6,994 bases of DNA from a bacterium (GTDB lineage Bacteria; Actinomycetota; Acidimicrobiia; Acidimicrobiales; CATQHL01). The stretch covers positions 1-6,994 of the forward strand of contig JAPPKQ010000300.1 in assembly GCA_028819945.1 (NCBI GenBank), given 5' to 3'. Below the pieces are notes generated by a model. It was not told the DNA's origin, did not search any database, and worked only from the letters and a program-made list of their open reading frames with translations. Below, in pieces: positions 1-4,902 of this stretch. A program made the position numbers and the translations under genes. Numbering within the stretch: the first letter of the stretch is position 1; each line of letters starts with the position of its first letter.

Positions 1-474
1 GGCCAACTCGTCAAGGCTGCGCCCCTGCGGTGGGCGAGTCCCGTCCACGTTGGCGGTGGCCCCTCGGCGGGCGCGAGGGAACACCAAGTGCGCCAATTCG
101 AGACTGTCCAGCCGCGGTACGTCGGGCACGCCAACGCCGGTGGCCTCGGCAGCAGCGTCCAGCAACCGAAAGTCGTAGCCGAAGCCGTTGTGGGCCACCA
201 GCGGCCGGTTGCCCACGAACCGGTAGAACTGTTCGAGCGCCTCGGCCGGCGTCGGAGAGTCCGCGAGGTCGTTGTCGTTGAGTCCGGTCAACTCCCTTGT
301 GATGTCCCGGAGGGGTCGGGTGGGGCGAACGAGCGTCGAGAACTGCCCGATCTCGTTGTCCCGTTCCACCGCCACGGCGCCGATCTCGATGATCTCGTGC
401 GCCGGTGGATCGGATCGGTCGGCATTGGCCTCGAGGTCGAATACGACGAATCCCGAGGTCAACCGCCTGTCCAC
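1..474 (-). CDS. DEDDh 3'-5' exonuclease (DnaQ/RNase T fold), C-terminus cut by window edge
   Basis: The first 158 residues of a DnaQ-like exonuclease are visible; this fold removes nucleotides from DNA or RNA 3' ends using two metal ions. Exo I reads FVVFDLEAN (residues 9-17; D13 and E15 are the metal-binding pair), followed by HEIIEIGAVAV (about 26-36). Exo II is VAHNGFGYDFRLLD (about 93-106; the Asp in GYDF). Between them is ITRELTGLNDNDLADSPTP, the usual IT..LTGI linker of this family. Exo III (H....D) would lie beyond the window. The GTG start at 474-472 is chosen because a TAG (489-487) closes the frame upstream and only five codons precede the GTG. The TTG at residue 5 is the alternative. 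No Shine-Dalgarno is seen. It could be a stand-alone exonuclease, an epsilon-like subunit, or the N-terminal domain of a DinG- or RecQ-type helicase; the missing C-terminus prevents a choice. Fold confidence is high, gene identity low. Confidence 0.85.
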   Translation of the reverse strand, partial: MDRRLTSGFVVFDLEANADRSDPPAHEIIEIGAVAVERDNEIGQFSTLVRPTRPLRDITRELTGLNDNDLADSPTPAEALEQFYRFVGNRPLVAHNGFGYDFRLLDAAAEATGVGVPDVPRLDSLELAHLVFPRARRGATANVDGTRPPQGRSLDELA

Positions 475-483
475 AGCGCCGGA

Positions 484-512
484 ACTCTAGACGACAGCCG
501 CAGCGGTGTCAT
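484..512 (-). promoter_or_regulatory. Predicted promoter of the exonuclease gene
   Basis: On the minus strand there is ATGACA (512-507, five of six to TTGACA), a 17-base spacer, and TAGAGT (489-484, fits TANNNT). Transcription would start near 477, almost on the GTG at 474, giving a leaderless or nearly leaderless mRNA. This agrees with the lack of a Shine-Dalgarno site. The -35 overlaps the first of three TGTCA repeats (507, 525, 538). This is pattern matching by eye only. Confidence 0.45.
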
Positions 513-543
513 CAGTCCAAGCAGTGTCACACCCCCCTGTCAC
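507..543. repeat. Three TGTCA direct repeats in a divergent intergenic region
   Basis: TGTCA occurs at 507-511, 525-529 and 538-542, with steps of 18 and 13 bases. The last two copies are TGTCAC. They lie between the divergent exonuclease and hypothetical genes, and the first forms the core of the predicted -35 of the exonuclease gene. They could be half-sites for a regulator. Five-base matches this short can also arise by chance. Confidence 0.25.
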
Positions 544-552
544 AGTGTGGTC

Positions 553-927
553 ATGAGTGAGAGACACGTTTGGAGGTTCGCCGAGGCGGGACGGCGCCTG
601 GCAGCGGCGGCCGCCGTGATGGAACTGCGGGTTCCGGCTTTCCGCACACCGCCCCGCGTCGCAGGGCTGGATCGGACGCTCCGTCGGGGCCCCGGCGGCC
701 CGGTGCTGGTGTCGGTGCGCAGCCGAGGCCGGACCTGGCCGGCAGTGCTCGCCGACATGATCGAGGGGGTCGTGCGTGTCAACGAGCTCCCGCCGCAGGA
801 TGCCGCCCGGGTGCGCAACCAACTCTGGCAGGCGACGGAGGGCATCGACGCCGCAGAGGTGGCGGCCTCGGCTGAGAGCCCCGAGCTGCCGCTGCCCCGG
901 GACGGCGAGGTGCCTCGAGCCGCCTGA
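553..927 (+). CDS. Hypothetical protein, 124 aa
   Basis: I do not recognise this gene. The frame is open for some distance upstream, but ATG 553 is preferred because protein-like sequence begins there; upstream the same frame is the shadow of the exonuclease gene. The product starts MSERHVWRFAEAGRRL. It has a predicted amphipathic, Ala/Arg-rich N-terminal helix (about 1-25), then FRTPPRVAGLDRTLRR, then a likely beta strand VLVSVRSRGRTW (about 51-62). A helical stretch with DMIEGVVRVNELP and AARVRNQLW follows (about 68-93), and the tail is acidic and Pro/Glu-rich. There is no signal peptide, membrane segment or Cys motif, so it is probably a small cytosolic alpha/beta protein. GTG 547 is an alternative start and no Shine-Dalgarno is seen. 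Third positions are strongly G/C, and a terminator-like hairpin follows two bases after the stop, which supports a real gene. Confidence 0.6.
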   Translation: MSERHVWRFAEAGRRLAAAAAVMELRVPAFRTPPRVAGLDRTLRRGPGGPVLVSVRSRGRTWPAVLADMIEGVVRVNELPPQDAARVRNQLWQATEGIDAAEVAASAESPELPLPRDGEVPRAA

Positions 928-928
928 T

Positions 929-968
929 CGGGCACAAGCCGGCGCGCAGCGCGCCGTGCCCGCTTGTG
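929..968 (+). terminator. GC-rich nested hairpin after the hypothetical gene
   Basis: An outer 7-bp stem, CGGGCAC (929-935) with GTGCCCG (956-962), encloses an inner stem, GGCGCG (941-946) with CGCGCC (950-955) around a 3-base loop. The left side has a 5-base bulge. An alternative pairing, CACAAGC (933-939) with GCTTGTG (962-968), competes with the outer stem. There is no T-tract, as is common for terminators of high-GC actinobacteria. It starts two bases after the TGA of the gene at 553-927. Confidence 0.6.
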
Positions 969-1111
969 GACTACCGCGCTCGCTCGCGGATTGCAGCGCC
1001 CGGACGGGGCCCGTCGGCCCGTTCCGAGGTGCGTGTCGGTCGGTCCAGGCCTCTTGGCGGCGCGCCTTCTCACCGGGCTCCTCCTCGTCTCGACGAGTAG
1101 CGTGATTGGAT

Positions 1112-1196
1112 GCCCGGATGGCGAAATCGGCAGACGCAGAGGGCTTAAACCCCTCGGTTCGAGAAGAGCGTGTGGGTTCGAATCCCGCTCCGGGCA
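1112..1196 (+). tRNA. tRNA-Leu (anticodon UAA)
   Basis: The full class II cloverleaf can be folded by eye. The acceptor is GCCCGGA (1112-1118) with TCCGGGC (1189-1195), and A1196 is the discriminator. The D-stem is GCG/CGC (1121-1123, 1135-1137). The anticodon stem is GAGGG/CCCTC (1139-1143, 1151-1155), with loop CTTAAAC and anticodon TAA at 1146-1148. The 16-base variable arm (1156-1171) forms a 4-bp stem. The T-stem is GTGGG/CCCGC around TTCGAAT. The gene ends in A followed by CTA, so CCA must be added after transcription. It reads the TTA codon, rare in high-GC genomes; I see no TTA codon in any CDS of this window. Confidence 0.96.
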
Positions 1197-1265
1197 CTAC
1201 CTTTGACAGCAGAAATGGCCATTGACTTGGGAATATCTGCGATCAATCTGAGATTGTCACCACTC

Positions 1266-1295
1266 TGATTATGTCGAGGTTTGATTATGCCGAGG
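1266..1295. repeat. Tandem 14-base repeat, two copies
   Basis: TGATTATGTCGAGG (1266-1279) and TGATTATGCCGAGG (1282-1295) match at 13 of 14 bases with a period of 16. The second copy runs into the left arm of the inverted repeat at 1289-1343. The unit is AT-richer than its surroundings. Its function is unknown. Confidence 0.6.
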
Positions 1296-1343
1296 CAGGT
1301 GTTGACCCCTGGTTATGGGGGTGGTTGCCCCATCTGCCTCGGC
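1289..1343. repeat. 10-bp inverted repeat with nested hairpin
   Basis: GCCGAGGCAG (1289-1298) is perfectly complementary to CTGCCTCGGC (1334-1343). Pairing continues inwards for three more bases with one G-U. The loop holds a second small stem, ACCCC (1305-1309) with GGGGT (1318-1322). It lies about 90 bases past the tRNA on the plus strand and about 350 bases past the ATPase stop on the minus strand. It could be a terminator for either, or an element end. No T-tract follows on either strand. Confidence 0.5.
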
Positions 1344-1613
1344 GTGCCGGCTTCGGTCGGCTGGTCGTTGCCGTCGTCGCGTGAAGGGTCGGGCCATCGG
1401 GCCCTCGCGGATAGGGAAGTCCTCTCCGGTTTCGAACAACCCCGGAGCGACTCCCAGAATCGGCTCTGCCTGAGACAGGCGACCTGGAGGATCCCTGTTG
1501 AGTGCGACGTTACGCACGTCAGTTGAACTTCGTGCCTCGTGAGATCGGCGATTGCGGCTTTCGCAGAGGTGTTCCCTATTCTGCGCGCACTTCGGTGCCG
1601 GTCTCGCACAGCG

Positions 1614-1649
1614 GGCGAACTCCCGCACGCGCAGCAGGTCGCTCTTGGG
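1614..1649 (-). repeat. 36-base near-copy of proS motif 2 coding sequence
   Basis: This segment matches bases 4378-4413 inside proS at 34 of 36 positions, in the same orientation. Read on the minus strand it gives PKSDLLRVREFA, against PKSGLLRVREFA in proS. The two differences make one Gly-to-Asp change and one synonymous change. Similarity stops abruptly on the 3' side (proS continues MKDSY; here RCARP) and fades quickly on the 5' side. It begins 40 bases past the ATPase stop and in the same frame. It may be a relic of a decayed or transferred proS copy, or a recombination scar. Against this, a 16-base exact match (1611-1626) also occurs in the E1 gene at 6796-6811, both encoding REFAR, so codon bias contributes. 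Confidence 0.55.
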
Positions 1650-1688
1650 GCCGTGATGACGCAGGGCCGACCAGGCGGGGGCTATTGC

Positions 1689-2948
1689 TCAGGTCCCGGG
1701 AGGCGGCCCGTCACTTGTGGCCCAGATTGCCGAGATGGGTGTGGCGACGATCCGGTCTTCGAGTTCGAAAGTGTCCCGTCCGGTATGAAACACGACGCCG
1801 GCGACGAACGATTCCCCCATGGAGTCCCGCAGCCACGTCAAGTGGCGAGCATCGGATCGTCCCACTCCGGCAGCGGCCTTTATCTCGATGCCTACCAGTC
1901 GTCTTCTCGGGAGTTCGACTATCACGTCCACCTCTCGCCGTCCGTTCTGGTCACGCAGGTGCGAGAGCCGGTAGCGCGTTCGTGCCACGGGGGCCTCGGC
2001 CCGAAGTTGAGCTACGACGAAAGTGTCGACCATCGCACCTATTAGCGCTCCGTCGCTCAACACGTCTTCAAGGCCCAAGTCCAGGATCCCCGCCATCAGC
2101 CCGGAGTCGATCAGGTACCGCTTCGGGGCGCGGCTCAAGCGTTTCAGCCTATTCGTGGACCAAGCGGGTAGATGATCCACCACCACCAGGTCGCTCAGCA
2201 GTTGCTCGTACGCTTGGGCGGTTCTTCGGTCAATCCCGGCGGCTTCGTAGATGGTTCGGTGCTGGGGTGTGCCGGCCGAGTTGATGGCCACCGCCTCCAG
2301 ATACCTGCGCAGGTGAGCCGAGTCGAACATGTGACCGTGGGCGCGAGCGTCTCGGAGTGCCACCTGATCGGCGTAGGTAGCCAGCCAGAGCCGCGCTCCG
2401 GTCTCGCCGAGTGCCAGCGCCGGCTCCGGGAAACCGCCTCGAAGGGCCAAGCCCAAATAGTCCGCCAGGTCTGGCGTCGTATCGTCTCCATGGAGGGTTT
2501 CCCCGGCCACGACCCGATCGATGAATGCGTCAAGAGGTCTTCTGAGTATCTCCGCCACCGTCAGCGGGTACATGGCCAGAATCACGACGCGGCCGGTGCC
2601 CGGCCATAGTCGTTGATCGGTGTTCGAGCGAGCCGAGCCGGTGATAATGAATCGTCCCGGCCGGCGTTCGGAATCCACCGCTCGTTTCGCCGCGCCCATC
2701 ACGCTCGGGAGTTCCTGCCATTCGTCGATCAGGACAGGCTCCGCCCGGTTGCGCAAAGCGACATCGGGGTCGGCGCGCAGAGCGCCTGAGCCCTGTTCGG
2801 TGTCGAGTGCGAGGACGGTCGCAGCGTGGCGAACAGCGGTCGTGGTCTTTCCACAGGCGCGGGGCCCGACGAGCATTGTTGCCGGAAACTCGGTTAGGTG
2901 TTCCTCAAGCGACTTGTCGACGAGTCTGGGTAGGTAATTGGAGTGCAC
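1689..2948 (-). CDS. AAA_14/DUF4143-type P-loop ATPase, 419 aa
   Basis: A complete predicted ATPase of the AAA_14 plus DUF4143 architecture, a widespread accessory family with no settled function. Walker A is GPRACGKT (residues 28-35), Walker B PVLIDEWQ (71-78, D75/E76), and the sensor-like strand is FIITGSAR (100-107). The family landmarks YPLTVAEI (127-134) and GGFPEPAL (171-178) follow. A winged-helix-like stretch, TIYEAAGIDRRTAQAYEQLL, spans about 232-251. The C-terminal part has the PD-(D/E)XK layout, REVDVIVE then GIEIKA (D341, E355, K357), typical of DUF4143. Length is normal for the family. The start is GTG 2948-2946; an ATG at 2950-2948 is out of frame. There is no Shine-Dalgarno, and a TACACT element seven bases upstream suggests leaderless translation. 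No partner gene is adjacent. Codon third positions look less G/C-rich than in proS, which hints at transfer. Confidence 0.9.
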   Translation of the reverse strand: MHSNYLPRLVDKSLEEHLTEFPATMLVGPRACGKTTTAVRHAATVLALDTEQGSGALRADPDVALRNRAEPVLIDEWQELPSVMGAAKRAVDSERRPGRFIITGSARSNTDQRLWPGTGRVVILAMYPLTVAEILRRPLDAFIDRVVAGETLHGDDTTPDLADYLGLALRGGFPEPALALGETGARLWLATYADQVALRDARAHGHMFDSAHLRRYLEAVAINSAGTPQHRTIYEAAGIDRRTAQAYEQLLSDLVVVDHLPAWSTNRLKRLSRAPKRYLIDSGLMAGILDLGLEDVLSDGALIGAMVDTFVVAQLRAEAPVARTRYRLSHLRDQNGRREVDVIVELPRRRLVGIEIKAAAGVGRSDARHLTWLRDSMGESFVAGVVFHTGRDTFELEDRIVATPISAIWATSDGPPPGT

Positions 2949-2954
2949 ATGGCA

Positions 2955-2960
2955 AGTGTA
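2955..2960 (-). promoter_or_regulatory. Predicted -10 element for a leaderless ATPase mRNA
   Basis: TACACT on the minus strand (2960-2955) ends seven bases before the GTG at 2948, the spacing expected if transcription starts at the start codon itself. No good -35 hexamer is visible. The 18-bp palindrome at 2978-2995 is centred about 38 bases upstream of the presumed start and occupies that position. Inferred by eye. Confidence 0.4.
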
Positions 2961-2977
2961 GGCAGAATGGCAGTCGA

Positions 2978-2995
2978 TGCCGTGTTAACACGGCA
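2978..2995. promoter_or_regulatory. Perfect 18-bp palindrome, likely operator of the ATPase gene
   Basis: TGCCGTGTTAACACGGCA is perfectly self-complementary with no spacer, centred on GTTAAC. It lies 30 bases upstream of the ATPase GTG and would cover the -35 region. A dimeric helix-turn-helix regulator is the usual reader of such a site. No regulator gene is nearby, so autoregulation by the ATPase's winged-helix-like part or control by a distant regulator are both open. Confidence 0.6.
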
Positions 2996-3070
2996 GTGAG
3001 TGTATCTTTCACACAGAGTTTGTACTCGATTTCGGACGAGCGTCGATGTCGGCTTCGCACAGCAGAGGAT

Positions 3071-3115
3071 CGCGCGGGCGGCGGTGCAGGGACCGTTCCA
3101 GCCGGCGCCCGCGCG
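3071..3115 (-). terminator. Terminator-like hairpin after proS
   Basis: A perfect 10-bp all-G/C stem, 3071-3080 with 3106-3115, starts one base after the proS stop (3119-3117). Its 25-base loop contains a smaller CGGT/ACCG stem (3082-3085, 3092-3095). No T-tract follows, as expected for high-GC intrinsic terminators. It separates proS from the ATPase gene downstream, which has its own predicted promoter. Confidence 0.6.
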
Positions 3116-3116
3116 G

Positions 3117-4832
3117 TCAGAGGGCGGCCAGCGCGGCGCGCTTCGCGGCGATGACCGATTCGACGGCGCCGTCGACGGGGACGTGGGTGGTCTCCCCGGT
3201 GGCGCGGTCGGTCAGTTCGACGTTGCCGGCGGCCAATGCCCGGGGGCCCACCGTCACCCGGAAGGGGATGCCGACCAACTCGATGTCGCTGAACTTCACC
3301 CCCGGACGGGCGTCGCGATCGTCGAGGATCACTTCGACGCCGACCGCCCGCAGCTCGTCGTAGAGGCGCTCGGACACCTGGGCCACGGAATCATCGCGCC
3401 CTGCGATCGGGACGACGGCCGCCTCGTAGGGCGCCACCGACGCCGGCCAGCAGAGGCCCCTGTCGTCGTGGTGGGTCTCGGCGACGGCGGCCACCGCGCG
3501 CCCGATCCCGATGCCGTAGCTGCCCATCGTGAGCGTCCGGGGCACGCCCTCGGCATCCATGACCGTGGTCTCGAAGGCCTCCGCGTAGCGCCGGCCGAGC
3601 TTGAAGATGTGGCCGGTCTCGATGCAGCGGAGCAACTCCAGCGGACCCCCGCAGCCGGTGCACGGCTCGCCGTGGCGCACTTGGCGCAGGTCCAGCCATT
3701 CATCCACGCCGATGTCCCGCTCGATGTCCACCCCCCGGTAGTGGAAGTCGTCGGCGTTGGCGCCGGTCGTGAGGTTGCTTCGCCCTGCCAGTGCCCCGTC
3801 TGCGAGCACGGGAAGGTCGCCCACGCCGACGGCGCCGAGGCTGCCTGGTGAGGCGCCGAGAGCGGCGATGCACTCGTCGGCGACGGCCGGTCGCGCCGCC
3901 GTGGCGCCGGTGTTGTCGAGCAGCTTCTGCTCGCTCAGCTCATGGTCGCCGCGCAGCAGCACCAGGGTGGTCTGCCCGTCCAGCACGTACACCAGGGTCT
4001 TGATCTGGCGGTGCGGCGGAGCCTCGGCCTCGGCGGCGGCCAGGGCGGCGATCGTGCGGATCCCCGGCGTGGCGAAGCGCTCCAGCGTGCCTCCCGGCGG
4101 GTCGTCCACCGGCGCCACGACGGCGACGGCCCGCTCCACGTTGGCGGCGTAGCCGCAGTTTCCGCAGCGCACGATGTCGTCCTCGCCGGCGTCCGACGGC
4201 ACCATGAACTCCACGCTGGCGCTGCCGCCCATGGCGCCCGAGGAGGCCTCCACGGCGATGGCGGGCAGGCCCATGCGCTCGAAGATGCGAGTGTAGGCCG
4301 CGTGATGCAGGTCGAAGGCATGATCGAGGCCGGCGTCGTCGATGTCCAGGCTGTAGGAGTCCTTCATGGCGAACTCCCGGACGCGCAGCAGGCCGCTCTT
4401 GGGCCGGGGTTCGTCGCGGAACTTCCACTGGATCTGGTACCAGATCTGGGGGACCTCGCGGTAGGAGTGGAGTTCACGGGCACAGAGGGCGATCACCTCC
4501 TCGTGCGTCATGCCCAAGGCGTTGTCGGCACCCTTGCGGTCGGTGAGGCGGAACATCTCCTCGCCCATCGAGGCCCAGCGCCCGCTCTGCTCCCAGACCC
4601 AGGCCGGATGCATGGCCGGCAGCAGCAGCTCCTGGCCGCCGATGGCGTCCATCTCCTCGCGCACGATGTCGGCCACCTTGTCGTGCACCCGCAGGCCCAG
4701 CGGCAGCAGCGAGTAGTGCCCCGAGTGCAGTTGGCGGACGAAGCCGGCGCGCAGCAGGAGGCGGTGGCTCGCCACCTCGGCCTCCGCCGGCGCCTCGCGG
4801 AGCGTCGGAACGAACAGGTTGGACCAGCGCAT
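3117..4832 (-). CDS. proS: Prolyl-tRNA synthetase (bacterial type with editing insertion), 571 aa
   Basis: Charges tRNA-Pro with proline in the cytosol using ATP (class II synthetase). Class II motif 1 lies near residues 60-87 (ending HPAWVWEQSGRW), followed by GMTHEEV (107-113, proline/ATP pocket). Motif 2 begins at FRDEPRPKSGLLR (138-150) and runs on through VREFAMKDSYS, and motif 3 is GSYGIGIGR (437-445). Between motifs 2 and 3 is the INS (YbaK-like) editing domain, about 225-385, with K278 in QIKTLVY, the conserved lysine position used to hydrolyse Ala-tRNA-Pro. Cys pairs CGNC (223-226) and CTGC (391-394) flank it and could bind a metal. The anticodon-binding domain is about 465-571. Length matches the bacterial family. 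ATG 4832-4830 is supported by GAGGAGG (4843-4837), six bases upstream. It lies 70 bases after the E1 gene on the same strand, so co-transcription is possible. Confidence 0.97.
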   Translation of the reverse strand: MRWSNLFVPTLREAPAEAEVASHRLLLRAGFVRQLHSGHYSLLPLGLRVHDKVADIVREEMDAIGGQELLLPAMHPAWVWEQSGRWASMGEEMFRLTDRKGADNALGMTHEEVIALCARELHSYREVPQIWYQIQWKFRDEPRPKSGLLRVREFAMKDSYSLDIDDAGLDHAFDLHHAAYTRIFERMGLPAIAVEASSGAMGGSASVEFMVPSDAGEDDIVRCGNCGYAANVERAVAVVAPVDDPPGGTLERFATPGIRTIAALAAAEAEAPPHRQIKTLVYVLDGQTTLVLLRGDHELSEQKLLDNTGATAARPAVADECIAALGASPGSLGAVGVGDLPVLADGALAGRSNLTTGANADDFHYRGVDIERDIGVDEWLDLRQVRHGEPCTGCGGPLELLRCIETGHIFKLGRRYAEAFETTVMDAEGVPRTLTMGSYGIGIGRAVAAVAETHHDDRGLCWPASVAPYEAAVVPIAGRDDSVAQVSERLYDELRAVGVEVILDDRDARPGVKFSDIELVGIPFRVTVGPRALAAGNVELTDRATGETTHVPVDGAVESVIAAKRAALAAL

Positions 4833-4836
4833 GAAG

Positions 4837-4843
4837 CCTCCTC
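4837..4843 (-). promoter_or_regulatory. Strong ribosome binding site of proS
   Basis: GAGGAGG on the minus strand, four bases before the ATG when counted between the two elements. It is the only clear Shine-Dalgarno in the window and fixes the proS start; the other genes here appear leaderless or weakly led. Confidence 0.8.
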
Positions 4844-4902
4844 GGGTGCCGCCCCAGCCTAGGAACTGCGCGCGCTGCGGCGGTTCTGCCTGGCCCGAGC
4901 CC

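Larger units (their letters stand above)
1197..1688. other. Long stretch without a credible gene
   Basis: About 490 bases between tRNA-Leu and the ATPase stop. Open frames exist on both strands (for example 1281-1526 on the plus strand and 1269-1628 on the minus strand), but their products are Arg/Pro/Ser-rich, low-complexity and without recognisable motifs, so I do not call them genes. The region holds a 14-base tandem repeat (1266-1295), an inverted repeat (1289-1343) and a 36-base proS-like segment (1614-1649). No tRNA-like or rRNA-like fold, terminal inverted repeats of an insertion sequence or transposase remnant was seen. Confidence 0.6.

Noticed and set aside
88..552. Upstream extension of the 553-927 gene on the plus strand
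   Set aside because: It lies opposite the exonuclease gene, whose DEDDh motifs are clear on the minus strand; the plus-strand translation there has no domain-like features.
487..1197. 236-codon open frame on the minus strand starting at 1197
   Set aside because: Its first 30 codons are the antisense of tRNA-Leu, a well-known artefact, and the rest is the shadow of the plus-strand gene at 553-927 with Arg/Pro/His-rich, motif-free sequence.
1203..1250. Perfect TTGACA (1203-1208) just after the tRNA as a promoter
   Set aside because: No acceptable -10 hexamer at 16-18 bases, and no plus-strand gene follows to be transcribed.
1269..1628. 119-codon frame on the minus strand
   Set aside because: The start lies inside the proS-like fragment, and the rest is basic low-complexity sequence without recognisable motifs or a ribosome binding site.
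1502..2284. 260-codon frame on the plus strand
   Set aside because: Mostly antisense to the ATPase gene; Arg/Ser/Pro-rich with no motif, while the minus strand shows intact Walker and DUF4143 features.
1112..3070. Second copy of the tRNA-Leu 3' end as an attachment site
   Set aside because: I looked for GGTTCGAATCCCGCTCC-like sequence through to 3070 and found none; GTTTCGAAC near 1430 is too short a match.
3000..3851. 283-codon frame on the plus strand, and a similar one at 3942-4862
   Set aside because: Both are antisense to proS, whose motifs 1, 2 and 3 are intact; such frames arise from high GC at third positions.
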